From Kosmotogaceae bacterium (lineage in GTDB: Bacteria; Thermotogota; Thermotogae; Petrotogales; Kosmotogaceae): a stretch of 19,007 nt of DNA. The translations under genes were made by a program, and so were the position numbers. The notes below the pieces were generated by a model. That model was not told the DNA's origin, searched no databases, and saw only the letters and a program-made list of their open reading frames with translations. Shown here piece after piece: positions 1 to 8,816 of the stretch. The stretch covers positions 1-19,007 of the forward strand of contig DLVL01000125.1 in assembly GCA_003444085.1 (NCBI GenBank), read 5' to 3'. Within the stretch, counting starts at the first letter, position 1, and each line of letters starts with the position of its first letter.

Positions 1-1
1 T

Positions 2-103
2 AAGACATTCCTGGAAGCAAGAAACTTCACATTACCGCCAAATATAGCTTCAGACAACGTCTTGGACTTTTTCAAGGTATTTTCTAAAAAAGTGTGTTTG
101 TAA
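2..103 (+). CDS. C-terminal end of an upstream gene (partial)
   Basis: This is the only frame that stays open from the left edge for about 100 bases. It encodes 33 residues ending in a TAA stop (final residues FFKVFSKKVCL). The other two + frames meet stops at positions 1-3 and 45-47. The gene points the same way as the helicase that follows, with about 100 bases between them. No family can be recognised from so short a piece, and chance openness cannot be excluded. Confidence 0.35.
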   Translation, partial: KTFLEARNFTLPPNIASDNVLDFFKVFSKKVCL

Positions 104-201
104 TATGCGAAGACCTCGTCGAATACCTTCACAGGAAAACAGGGTATGGACGCTCAGAAAACCAAGAGAGCCATCAATGAAAAATCAGGAGGTGAAATAT
201 A

Positions 202-3200
202 GTGGATAAAGATTCTGCAAGAGCGATGCTCCTCAAGATGCGAATTGAGCAAGCGGTGAAGAATGGCGCTGAAACGGTGGTGCTTAGACGGGCAGAGAAG
301 AAGCTGCTTGAAGCATTGAGTTCAGCAAGCTTCAGAACAATATCAGAAGATCTCCAAGGAAATCTGAAGTGGTACGCAGGGCTTTCCGATATTGGAAAGC
401 TTGCAGAGTTGACAGGATTCTTCAGTGAGAAACCTGTGGTTATTACGGAATATCTTCACACAATACTACGTAGCTTTGCCCCGACCTTTGTGAAATACAT
501 GGGCGACATGACCTGTATCGATTGCGGTTCTCAGAGAAGCGCAATCCTCAAGCAGGAAATACCAACTGAACTCGCCGATATCTTTGAGCAGAAGGGTAAC
601 ACAGTTGAACTGAAAGACCAGTTTCAATTCTCAAGAACACTGACTCTGTACGAAAGTGTAGAACCAACTTTGGTTCACGACCTTGATTCACTGGTATCAA
701 TCGTGGACGGCAAGAAAGTGCAAGCTATAAAGCTTTCAAAGAACCTAAGAAAAGCTCTCGAATTGAGCGAAGTGCAACTCACTAATGAAGATACACCAGA
801 AGTCTTTCTTGCAGATAGTGATGGGTTATCAGTTCAGAGAGAACTCGACGAGAAATTTGCATTAGCGAAACTCCAGGGAAACAAGCCAAGGGCAATAAGA
901 TTCGTAGGTTATTGTGCTGGCGAAGAGGCGAGCTCAATCAATCTAAAGGAAGAACTCCATGGTCTATTCGGGCTGGAATCATTTCGCCAGTATGACGTCT
1001 ACGGCCATGATGCGAGTACATACAGGATATCTCAGGAGACTCTAATCAGGTACCTGATCGACCAGAACTACAGGGAAGAGAGCAGTGATCTTTTCTTCGT
1101 GGCAGCGACAGGTTCCGGCAAATCGCTGATTTACCAGCTCACAGGTTTAATCATAGCTAACAGGCTGAACAGGTTAACCGTTGTTATTTCACCTCTGAAA
1201 TCTCTCATGAACGACCAGGTCAGTTCACTAAAAGATCGATTCTCACAAGATATAGCAGCATTCATTAATTCCGACATGTCGCTCGAAGAGAAGAACCAGG
1301 TCATTGAAGCAGTGAGTTCAGGAAAAGTTAGCATGCTTTATGTCTCTCCTGAAATGTTTGTTTCATCCAGTCTGAACTCGTTGACTGGAGGCAGACGGAT
1401 TGGGCTTATGGTAATTGACGAAGCTCACCTCGTGAGCACATGGGGAAAGACCTTTAGGGTAGATTTCGGCTATCTGGGCGATGAAATAAGAAATGCCAGA
1501 TCTACCGAGGATTTCCCCATAATGGCAACGACTGCAACCGCAGTTTGGGGTGGTGAGCTCGATACGATTTCGGAGATATCCGATCTTCTTCATCTGCGTT
1601 CTCCTATGGTTGTCATGACAGATGCCAAGAGGATGAATATTAGATTCACAATAACTCCCTTCTCATTAGACACAAATGCACGCGAGAGTAGAACCCAACA
1701 GAAAATCAGCGACACGGTTGATTCCATTGAGAAACTCACCGAGCAAGGGAAGAAGTCCATTGTCTATTGTCCATTTGTTACGCAGGCAAAAACCATTAGA
1801 GAAGTTGCTTCTGCCATTCCTTCCGTAAATGGCAAACTGGGAGAGTACACTGGACAGACTTCTTTAGAAGAGCGCACAACAGCACACAACCTCTTCAGGA
1901 AGGGAATATTCAGAACTGTGGTAGCAACGAAAGCATTCGGTATGGGGATAGATATTCCAGACATTGATGTAGTCTACCATCACGCCGTTCCCTCAGTAAT
2001 GGCAGATTATGTACAAGAAATCGGTAGAGCAGGAAGAGACGGCAGACCTTCTGAAGCCCTTACCCACTATTCTTCAAAAGATCCTTCAGACAGTCTGAAA
2101 CTTTCTAGCCTCTCGGTTCCAGAGCAATGGAAGATGAAGCACATCATGCAACATCTTGGCACACTTGTAAGACAAAGCCCCAATGGAGAAATCGTGGTCT
2201 CCCTGGATGACATCAAGTACTTGCTTATCACAGGAAAGGACATGGATAAAGAGGATCGTCTAAGAGACAAGGCAAGAATAGCAGTTTTCCTGATTCAGAA
2301 AGACCTTGAACACAGAAGTGGTAAGCCTATTCTTATAAGAAGAGCTGAAACTTATCAGTACCTGTTCTTCACCGCTGAAGATAATGACGGAGAAGAGATT
2401 ATGAGAGACTATCCCGAGGTCACCGTGGAGTGCGATCAGTACACGAGAAATGGTGCGTATTACGGTGAAAACATCAGGTCTGTCGGAAAAATCTACAGGG
2501 TAGATATTGCTGCTTTGTGGGCGCGATTATTCAAAGATAGATCACTTCAGAAGCTTGTTTGGGAATTCATGAATATTCCTCATACAATTCTTCCACAGAG
2601 AATATACCCGAGAATATCCACAGAAATATCTTTTGAGAAGGACGTATCTGCTGCCAGAAGAAACGTTCAGAAATTCATTGAGGTTCTCTCAGATTATGGA
2701 CATCAAGTCGGAAGAAGAGCAGTACCCGAAGATGAATTCTTCAATGGGCTCAAGGAGGCACTTGCGAATGCCAGTATCTTGCAGGATGTAGAGGACCAGT
2801 TCTTCAAAGTAAGAAACATAGTTCGCAATCATATGACTGCATACAATGGCAACAGGGTATGCGCGCCCTTCTTCAGATGCACGGGAGAAATCGCCGATCA
2901 GAAATTCAGCGCAATTATGGACACTAGCCTTGTGACATCCAGGTGGCTCAGAAAGCTCGATGACATAATCGCAGATTGTAACAATGGCAATTGCAGACAG
3001 TTCATGAGTGTGGATGGTGACAACAAACAGTTGACAGTTTCGGTGCTTAACATTCTGGATGTTCTTGGATATGCCACGGTCAGGTACAGCGGGGGCGAAA
3101 GTGCTGCGATTCATCTCAAATGCACAGATAGAAAGTACATTCTCAACAACTTCAAAAACTACAACTGCGAGATTACCAGAGCAATAAGATCAAGAATTCG

Positions 3201-3300
3201 GAGAGAAGACACCATAACCAGGAAGTTCTTCGAAACTCAGATGAGTGACCAGGAACGCTGGCAGTTCATCGAAAACTACTTCCTTGGTAGAATAGAGTAA
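202..3300 (+). CDS. RecQ-like superfamily 2 DNA helicase with extra N- and C-terminal regions
   Basis: A 1,032-residue ATP-dependent helicase, predicted to unwind DNA 3'-5' as RecQ proteins do. The motor motifs are visible in order: Walker A (ATGSGKS, lysine 307), a motif Ia segment SPLKSLMNDQ, the Walker B DEAH box at 406-409, motif III TTATA at 443-447, motif V GMGIDIPDID from 580, and motif VI QEIGRAGRDGR from 605. The last is typical of RecQ. The first ~285 residues, with a CxxC at 105-108, are not recognised. A possible zinc site lies late in the protein (Cys 887, 893, 926, 931), rather than directly after the motor. The GTG start follows a strong AGGAGGTG site by nine bases. The stop lies 41 bases before the CARF-HD gene, suggesting co-transcription. 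It is larger than ordinary RecQ (about 600 residues), which suggests a specialised defence helicase rather than the housekeeping enzyme (inference). Confidence 0.85.
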   Translation: MDKDSARAMLLKMRIEQAVKNGAETVVLRRAEKKLLEALSSASFRTISEDLQGNLKWYAGLSDIGKLAELTGFFSEKPVVITEYLHTILRSFAPTFVKYMGDMTCIDCGSQRSAILKQEIPTELADIFEQKGNTVELKDQFQFSRTLTLYESVEPTLVHDLDSLVSIVDGKKVQAIKLSKNLRKALELSEVQLTNEDTPEVFLADSDGLSVQRELDEKFALAKLQGNKPRAIRFVGYCAGEEASSINLKEELHGLFGLESFRQYDVYGHDASTYRISQETLIRYLIDQNYREESSDLFFVAATGSGKSLIYQLTGLIIANRLNRLTVVISPLKSLMNDQVSSLKDRFSQDIAAFINSDMSLEEKNQVIEAVSSGKVSMLYVSPEMFVSSSLNSLTGGRRIGLMVIDEAHLVSTWGKTFRVDFGYLGDEIRNARSTEDFPIMATTATAVWGGELDTISEISDLLHLRSPMVVMTDAKRMNIRFTITPFSLDTNARESRTQQKISDTVDSIEKLTEQGKKSIVYCPFVTQAKTIREVASAIPSVNGKLGEYTGQTSLEERTTAHNLFRKGIFRTVVATKAFGMGIDIPDIDVVYHHAVPSVMADYVQEIGRAGRDGRPSEALTHYSSKDPSDSLKLSSLSVPEQWKMKHIMQHLGTLVRQSPNGEIVVSLDDIKYLLITGKDMDKEDRLRDKARIAVFLIQKDLEHRSGKPILIRRAETYQYLFFTAEDNDGEEIMRDYPEVTVECDQYTRNGAYYGENIRSVGKIYRVDIAALWARLFKDRSLQKLVWEFMNIPHTILPQRIYPRISTEISFEKDVSAARRNVQKFIEVLSDYGHQVGRRAVPEDEFFNGLKEALANASILQDVEDQFFKVRNIVRNHMTAYNGNRVCAPFFRCTGEIADQKFSAIMDTSLVTSRWLRKLDDIIADCNNGNCRQFMSVDGDNKQLTVSVLNILDVLGYATVRYSGGESAAIHLKCTDRKYILNNFKNYNCEITRAIRSRIRREDTITRKFFETQMSDQERWQFIENYFLGRIE

Positions 3301-3327
3301 TCATTTTTCCAGCAGTTCCGCGAATCC

Positions 3328-3336
3328 GGGAGGTGA
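3328..3336 (+). promoter_or_regulatory. Ribosome binding site setting the TTG start of the CARF-HD gene
   Basis: A GGGAGGTGA site sits here. The GTG at 3333 in the same frame lies inside the site and cannot be the start. The TTG at 3342 is eight bases after GGAGG, the same spacing range as for neighbouring genes, so the start is placed there. Confidence 0.65.
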
Positions 3337-3341
3337 AAGGT

Positions 3342-6300
3342 TTGACAAGTATCGAGCGGGAACGGAAATACATACTGCAAGAAAAAGACGCTGAACGGCT
3401 CAAAGAAAAGAGCCCGAAACGCGCGATTATCCAGTGTTACAAAGAGAGTAGCGTTCAGCATGAATCGAGGAGAAGACTTGAGATAATCCCCGAGCCCACG
3501 GGAATCCGGCATGTTTGGACCTCTGCGAAGAAAGAGCCTGGCTCTGGTCCGCACGAGCGTTTTGAGACTGAAGAAACTATTGATCCTGCAGAAATTGACT
3601 TGTCCGACTTGAAGGAATGCCCATACATTAGTAAGATACGCTACTATATTTCGAGCTTTAACGAGGGCTCCGCCGAAGTGGTTCTTGACGAATTTGTTGA
3701 TACTCCAGGACACTCGCACAAAGTCGGTGATACTCCCGTTAAATACCTTCTCGAAATCGAATTGCCCAGAACAGCTAATACTGAACTCTACGAAGAGACT
3801 TTGAGAAAACACAAACTCCAGTCTGTCAAGCTGATAGAAGACTCCAGTTACGATAATAGAAGAATCGCCTCCAAAGGTGGAAAAGGGGTTTCCCACGAAC
3901 TCGTCGAGTTCATGGAAAATCGCGTTGCTGAGAAGGCTGTCGTGGTGGTTTTTCAGGGGAACTCGTTCTTCACTAACTTCGCTAGACTTGAACTGCCTGA
4001 CGATCAACTGAAAAACATAATCAGAGAGAAGGGGCCAGACGAAGTAGTCTTCCCTGAAGGCACTTTCTGTAGCAGAAGAAGTAATGTTGATGAGAAGAAG
4101 CAATACAAATTGAGAGAGATTTTTCGCAGAGGTCATCATGTATCATACGAAGATGTCAGGTTATTGGCTGCGGAGATAGACAGCCTGCACCAGATCGTCG
4201 GTAAAGGCAATGTGTTAGGCGCAGTAGAGTACATTGTCTTTCCACCTTCGGAAAAAGGATTTGATTGCAAAACGGAAGACGGCAGATGTTATCCAAGGGT
4301 ATTCGAGTATCTGAGCCGCCTTACGGAAAATGTGTTCTCCATAGAGCCAGGCTTTCAAGACATTGATTTTCACACGAACTGCTCTGAAAAAGTGGTAGAC
4401 GCTTTCCGCAAACTCTGGGGGATCCTTGATGATATTCGTAGAAAGCACGAAGACTTGAGAATGATCGTTGATGTTGCAGGGGGACTGAAGTATCCGGGGA
4501 TACTGGCTGCTCTCTACTGTGTTTTCAACCGAATTCCTTTCTTCTATACTTACGAAGGATCAAACCTACCCATCAAGTTTCCTGCGGTTCCTGTTTCGTG
4601 GGACTATGGTTATTTTGACGAATCGCTTGTAGCCTTCAAGAAGAGCGCGCAAGCTCGTTCAGTCAATTATGCGGAATTCTCCGGTTTGCCTCAGTTTATT
4701 AGGAATCTCTTCAACGTTAGTGCAGGTGAGCTTAGGAGCGTCATACCTCTTGACAGAGTTGACGCCGGCTATCAGGAGGCACGCAAAATGCCTTTTGGAT
4801 ACGGAGAAGAGTTTCTCAAGCTGCTTGGCGACAAGAATAAACAAGACTATATCAAAAAAATGGTTGCTACAAAGTGGTCGCTTCAATGGATAGGCGATCA
4901 AATACCTGAAACGGTGGAACATTCTCAGAGGCACAGCAAAAGACTCATGGAGTTTACTGTAAATCTAGTTAACACGATCGGTGAAGATAATCTACTCAAC
5001 GGAGTCCCAATAGACTTGAAAGAAGAATTCTATTTTGTGCTTGCAATTGCTATGAATGTGCATGATCTTGGGCACACAAACCTTCAGTACAGAACCAAAA
5101 ACAACAAGGTCATCAACCTCGACGGACTACCGAGTATCGTGAGGGATCTGCATAACGAGCTCACAGTTCAGATGCTCAAAGATAAAGCAAAATGGTCGTT
5201 ACTAAAAGGTCTGGAAGATTTCTCCGATTACGAAAAGCTTGAAAAGGCTGTGAAACTGGTCACCAAGTATCACAGGAGTCACGTTCCAATTTCTCCGAGG
5301 CAGAAGCTTGATAAGAAGGATTTCACAGCCACTTTCGCACTTGACATCACACCTCTGGAAATAAAGGCAAGAGAGGAGTTTGAAGACGATGAAAAGTGGG
5401 CAAAACTTACAATAATGGCTGCAAAGTGGTTGAGGTTCATTGACGGTGCGGACGTGCAAGCAGACAGAACTGTTGATGAGTCTTTCAGCAAGATGAGGGA
5501 GAACAGAACCGCTTATGAGATTCTCACGATTATTGAAGACCTTGAATCCGATAATCAAATCGACAACAAGCCAAGACAGAAAATCAATGAAATCAAGGAT
5601 AAGCTTTCTTCGTGCAAGGGGGGGATCAACCGAGAAAGCGCCGTAGAGCTAGACAAATCTGGAAAATGCCTTGAAGAATATGTCTATTTGAAGATCAGAG
5701 AGGCACTAAATCAGAACGATCTTTCCCTCATAAATGGTGTTGTTCGTAGCATCGATAAGATCGCATTCAAGTCAAGACAATTCAAGCATTTCCAGAAGCA
5801 CAGCCTTGTCAGCTATATTTATCCAAGGTTATTTATTGAAAAGAGCAAGAATGGAGATCTTGATGGAAAGCTGTTTCTAACTGTCAAGCTCGATAGCTAT
5901 AAAACCGTATCTGACAAAGCACTGGAGATAGAAATAGATAGGGAGGTAAGAGAAGATTTGACTGAAGAATTTGAGAAAGCACTGCTATCTGAGCACTCAG
6001 TAAAAAGGATAGATATTGATACGGGGGTCAATAGAGTATTATTGACCCCTCTTGGCAATTCAAAAGGAGTTCTCTACACACTCATAAAGTGGTTTGATCA
6101 AAAGAGCAACTGCCCACCAGTTGATAAGATCATTGTGTTGACCTCTGAAGAGTCTCGAAAAGCCCTTGATGAGATTGTTTCGAAAGCAGGATTCGAAAGG
6201 AGCAAAGTTCATGAGATAGTGGCACAGAATCCTTTTTCCGGCTTCAGCGAGGTTGAAGCTCTTTCCGAACAATTCAAACAGCTGTGTCCTGCAAACACCA

Positions 6301-6485
6301 GTTTTGTGGTGAACTTGACAGGAGGGACTTCATTCATGCAATATGCCGTAACTCGCATGATGGAGAAGTTCGAAAAGGATCAGGGGGGTAACCAGATAAC
6401 TAAAGTTTTCACAGTTGACAGAAGAAGCCAAGCAGAGCAGAAAAACGAACCTTACGTGATGGGTGAGGTTGTTGAGGTGCCATGA
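3342..6485 (+). CDS. Large CARF-HD-CARF protein, putative cyclic-oligoadenylate-responsive HD hydrolase
   Basis: A 1,047-residue protein from the TTG start. The C-terminal domain (about 895-1047) is CARF-like: it opens with VLLTPLGNSKG and carries the ligand-loop signature NLTGGTS at 991-997. A second CARF-like region at about 200-420 has the related loop DVAGGLKYP near 377. Between them is an HD-superfamily domain with the full ligand series His527, His574-Asp575 (VHDLGH), His604, His644/His647 (YHRSH) and Asp701. HD domains of this kind hydrolyse phosphoester bonds, as nucleases or (d)NTP hydrolases. CARF domains bind cyclic oligoadenylate made by Cas10. I infer a signal-activated HD effector, possibly with the two CARF regions pairing within one chain as in Can1. 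The first ~200 residues are unrecognised. The C-terminal CARF and the HD domain are solid calls; the N-terminal CARF is weaker. The gene follows the RecQ-like gene closely. A ring-nuclease (signal-degrading) role is an alternative. Confidence 0.75.
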   Translation: MTSIERERKYILQEKDAERLKEKSPKRAIIQCYKESSVQHESRRRLEIIPEPTGIRHVWTSAKKEPGSGPHERFETEETIDPAEIDLSDLKECPYISKIRYYISSFNEGSAEVVLDEFVDTPGHSHKVGDTPVKYLLEIELPRTANTELYEETLRKHKLQSVKLIEDSSYDNRRIASKGGKGVSHELVEFMENRVAEKAVVVVFQGNSFFTNFARLELPDDQLKNIIREKGPDEVVFPEGTFCSRRSNVDEKKQYKLREIFRRGHHVSYEDVRLLAAEIDSLHQIVGKGNVLGAVEYIVFPPSEKGFDCKTEDGRCYPRVFEYLSRLTENVFSIEPGFQDIDFHTNCSEKVVDAFRKLWGILDDIRRKHEDLRMIVDVAGGLKYPGILAALYCVFNRIPFFYTYEGSNLPIKFPAVPVSWDYGYFDESLVAFKKSAQARSVNYAEFSGLPQFIRNLFNVSAGELRSVIPLDRVDAGYQEARKMPFGYGEEFLKLLGDKNKQDYIKKMVATKWSLQWIGDQIPETVEHSQRHSKRLMEFTVNLVNTIGEDNLLNGVPIDLKEEFYFVLAIAMNVHDLGHTNLQYRTKNNKVINLDGLPSIVRDLHNELTVQMLKDKAKWSLLKGLEDFSDYEKLEKAVKLVTKYHRSHVPISPRQKLDKKDFTATFALDITPLEIKAREEFEDDEKWAKLTIMAAKWLRFIDGADVQADRTVDESFSKMRENRTAYEILTIIEDLESDNQIDNKPRQKINEIKDKLSSCKGGINRESAVELDKSGKCLEEYVYLKIREALNQNDLSLINGVVRSIDKIAFKSRQFKHFQKHSLVSYIYPRLFIEKSKNGDLDGKLFLTVKLDSYKTVSDKALEIEIDREVREDLTEEFEKALLSEHSVKRIDIDTGVNRVLLTPLGNSKGVLYTLIKWFDQKSNCPPVDKIIVLTSEESRKALDEIVSKAGFERSKVHEIVAQNPFSGFSEVEALSEQFKQLCPANTSFVVNLTGGTSFMQYAVTRMMEKFEKDQGGNQITKVFTVDRRSQAEQKNEPYVMGEVVEVP

Positions 6486-6641
6486 CGGGCCCCAGAGTAA
6501 GCTGGTTTCTATCAAGAGCGTCATAGCATTCCGGCAAACCAACAAAAACCTGGATCCAATGCTTTGATTGCTGACAAGTTAGAAAAGTGTGTTCGCTATA
6601 AATGACCCGGTAGCTATAGTCTGTTATCTCAATTAGCAGAT

Positions 6642-6661
6642 GTCTCAGAACATTCTGAGAC
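6642..6661 (+). promoter_or_regulatory. Perfect 8-bp inverted repeat (hairpin or operator) just upstream of the envelope cassette
   Basis: GTCTCAGA and TCTGAGAC are perfect reverse complements separated by ACAT. The element ends three bases before the Shine-Dalgarno of the next gene. There is no T-run, so it does not look like an intrinsic terminator. An operator or a 5'-leader hairpin is more likely. The rest of the 194-base gap (6486-6679) shows no convincing gene or terminator. Confidence 0.4.
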
Positions 6662-6664
6662 AAG

Positions 6665-6674
6665 AAAGGGGGTG
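6665..6674 (+). promoter_or_regulatory. Ribosome binding site pointing to a non-standard ATC start
   Basis: AAAGGGGGTG lies seven bases before an ATC at 6680 and four before an ATA at 6677, both in frame with the downstream gene. The first ordinary start codon in frame (GTG at 6731) is more than 50 bases away, has no site of its own, and would cut through the membrane-anchor segment. Confidence 0.5.
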
Positions 6675-6679
6675 TCATA

Positions 6680-7525
6680 ATCGGGAAGTTTAGGGCTCTT
6701 CTCATACTGTTCCTGGTAATTGTAGCAATAGTGCTTCTAGCAAAGGAAGATTGCGTTGTAGCGTCTTTCCACCTCGATCCTCAGGAAGGTCATGGAATCC
6801 CGTTAACTGGTTCTCTTGGAGCCGGTATTTCTTTCAGGCATATCGAAGGTACTCTGGTGCCATATGAGCTCGATCAGCTATTACTTTTCTACTTCGATGA
6901 GCACTTGTATACTGTATACGATTACAAAATAGTCGGCGTTGAAAGAAGGATTAACTTCCCCGAACCAGATTATTCATCAGTACTTGTCGTAACTTTTGCT
7001 GGGGGTTCAGGGGGCTACGGTTCTCTTCTCGTCGTCACGTTCTATGATGGCCAGGTCATCAATCTCCAGATGATCGCACTTGATACATATGTTCTTCTGC
7101 GATTTGATGACATCAATCAGAACGGTATCCAGGAGATTGTCCTCAGCGACTCTTTCGGCGCTGCTTTGAACCTTTGTCGTGCATGCCTTGTTTGTACCCA
7201 ACGCCTTGCTTTTTGGCACGAGAACAGATGGCAAGTGGACCAAATCGGACAATTCGCTGAATTCTACGAGCAGGAGGCTCAAGCAGCCAAAGAATCCATA
7301 ACGCATAACGGTGGTGTGTCTGAAATAGCCCGCTTCGGTTATTATTCGCTCATGTCAGGAACGCCCCTGTCAGAGGTGTTCCAACAAACAGATTCTCTTG
7401 TTTCCGAATTTGAACTGAAAATGAACTCTGCAGATTTTGGAGAGCCAACAATAGAAATCGATCCTGTATTTCTGGTCAACTACCTATTTGAGAGGGTTAT
7501 CAGTTTTAGTCTCGGTTATCGCTAA
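6680..7525 (+). CDS. Secreted or membrane-anchored protein with a calcium-loop motif, function unknown
   Basis: About 281 residues if begun at ATC 6680. The N-terminus is then a short positive stretch (IGKFR) followed by a hydrophobic run of about 16 residues (LLILFLVIVAIVLLA), a clear export signal or anchor. A standard GTG start at 6731 would delete it. The body is rich in beta-prone segments. It contains DINQNGIQE at about 144-152, matching the Dx[DN]x[DN]GxxE calcium-binding loop seen in FG-GAP/VCBS and dockerin-like proteins. Three cysteines follow in LCRACLVC. I do not recognise a named family. It is the first of three envelope-directed genes lying between CARF genes, with about 150 bases before the next one. 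Its role in the CRISPR locus, if any, is inferred from position only. Confidence 0.6.
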   Translation: MGKFRALLILFLVIVAIVLLAKEDCVVASFHLDPQEGHGIPLTGSLGAGISFRHIEGTLVPYELDQLLLFYFDEHLYTVYDYKIVGVERRINFPEPDYSSVLVVTFAGGSGGYGSLLVVTFYDGQVINLQMIALDTYVLLRFDDINQNGIQEIVLSDSFGAALNLCRACLVCTQRLAFWHENRWQVDQIGQFAEFYEQEAQAAKESITHNGGVSEIARFGYYSLMSGTPLSEVFQQTDSLVSEFELKMNSADFGEPTIEIDPVFLVNYLFERVISFSLGYR

Positions 7526-7676
7526 CTTTTGCATTCCATCGGCTTTCAACAAACCTCCCACAAACGTGATCAATGTTCTTGACATTTTCTAACCCTTACT
7601 ATGTCCATAGACAAGCAAAAACAATGTAACCGCTTGGTTGTTTTATGCCAGACGAGAGAAAGGAGTACTGAATTGC

Positions 7677-8816
7677 ATGTACAGATCGATTTTCATGTGC
7701 TTGATCCTGAGCGTAATATTGGGTCTTCTGACACTTGTTTCCTGTGGAGAGAGCATTTCGAATTCGGCGTCTCATATGACCCGCTACTCTACAGAAACGG
7801 AGGCTTCCCTTTTCGATTATCCTGATTCATCGTCCCTGCTTGCCGGCTTATATCAGGGTGCTCCGCAAGATGCGTTGATACTTCTGCCACAGGATCTTGA
7901 AACTCTGGCAATTCTTTGGTGGTCCTTTGGCCAGCTCAGTGATTCTGAACTCATCAACATTAGATCTCGTGCTGAGTCAATCAGAAAGGAGACAAATGCT
8001 TATTACCTGCAAAGCTTCGCCCAGATCAGCTCTGAACTTCTTCCCAAAGATAGGGAATCCATTTCGCATTCTCCTGAAGAAATTGCTCACATTATAAGGC
8101 ACTACGTTCAGGTTCTTCAGAATGAACCGGACTTCTACGTTTACGTAGCAGAACTCATCAACAAACTGACATACACCCTTTCTCAGGATCAGATAAATCA
8201 AGCATACTTCGCCTTTTATCCTGTGCTAGAGTCCATGGCAGTGGCTTGCAGCCGATTTGATCTGGAAACATCACTGAAGATATACACTGATATCAGGAAC
8301 ACTCAGAACACTCTAGAGGCAAGATTCTTCGAACTTCAAGAAGAGATTAAGACTCTTGCTGTCGAAGAGTGGTTATTCAAAACAGAAGTTCTTGCGAGAA
8401 GCGGTGTAACCCCCAATAAACAGACCGTTGAACAAGCTGTAATTGAGCTCATGCTTGAAGCCCAGACGCTCCTGGAGAATCCTTTTGTCGATTCAGGTGA
8501 TGTGAAGGAGATAAACGCGCTCGTCGTAGAACTTCAGGCAACACTTACCAAGTACCACGATCACCAGTTGAAGAAAGAACTTGCGCAGATCAATCAAGAA
8601 GCGATCGAGACAATTCACAAAGCACTCAGTAATAATAGCGATCACAAAAAGGCAGCAGCTCTTTTGGCAAGCGTAGACACGTCACGACTCTTTCAAGAAG
8701 TCGAAAACTACTACTGGGCTGTGTTTGGAGACATAGCCAAAGGCCTCAAGCTCCCTGAATACAAGGAATTTGTTGACCTTATCATATCGGCCCGGTATGG
8801 AGGGGGTGGGTCATGA
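7677..8816 (+). CDS. Helical lipoprotein, function unknown
   Basis: A 379-residue protein begun at ATG 7677, behind an AAAGGAG site. An upstream in-frame TTG at 7638 would add 13 residues in front of the signal and is less likely. The N-terminus is a classic lipoprotein signal peptide: MYRSIF, a hydrophobic stretch, then the lipobox LVSC with Cys23 as the lipidation site. The mature part is largely alpha-helical and acidic, with long Glu/Leu/Gln-rich, probably coiled-coil segments around residues 195-345. It ends in a short glycine-rich tail (YGGGGS). No catalytic motif or known family is evident. Its stop overlaps the start of the next gene as ATGA, so the two are translationally coupled and probably act together in the envelope. 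Confidence 0.65.
   Translation: MYRSIFMCLILSVILGLLTLVSCGESISNSASHMTRYSTETEASLFDYPDSSSLLAGLYQGAPQDALILLPQDLETLAILWWSFGQLSDSELINIRSRAESIRKETNAYYLQSFAQISSELLPKDRESISHSPEEIAHIIRHYVQVLQNEPDFYVYVAELINKLTYTLSQDQINQAYFAFYPVLESMAVACSRFDLETSLKIYTDIRNTQNTLEARFFELQEEIKTLAVEEWLFKTEVLARSGVTPNKQTVEQAVIELMLEAQTLLENPFVDSGDVKEINALVVELQATLTKYHDHQLKKELAQINQEAIETIHKALSNNSDHKKAAALLASVDTSRLFQEVENYYWAVFGDIAKGLKLPEYKEFVDLIISARYGGGGS

Noticed and set aside
148..202. A possible 18-codon ORF just ahead of the helicase gene.
   Set aside because: No ribosome site, very short, and it runs through the helicase gene's Shine-Dalgarno.
3276..4139. A 287-codon open frame on the - strand opposite the CARF-HD gene.
   Set aside because: It lies antisense within a gene with clear domain motifs and has no recognisable motif or ribosome site of its own; it is a shadow frame.
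6503..6541. TGGTTT/AAACCA inverted repeat after the CARF-HD gene as a terminator.
   Set aside because: The stem is only six pairs with a loop of about 27 bases and no T-run follows.
6571..6602. CTGACA and TATAAA as a promoter for the envelope cassette.
   Set aside because: The spacing is 20 bases, too long for a convincing sigma-70-type promoter.
7579..7610. A perfect TTGACA hexamer and a small CTATG/CATAG inverted repeat ahead of the lipoprotein gene.
   Set aside because: No acceptable -10 element is found at 16-18 bases; the only partial match (TACTAT) is 12 bases away. It may still be a weak promoter.
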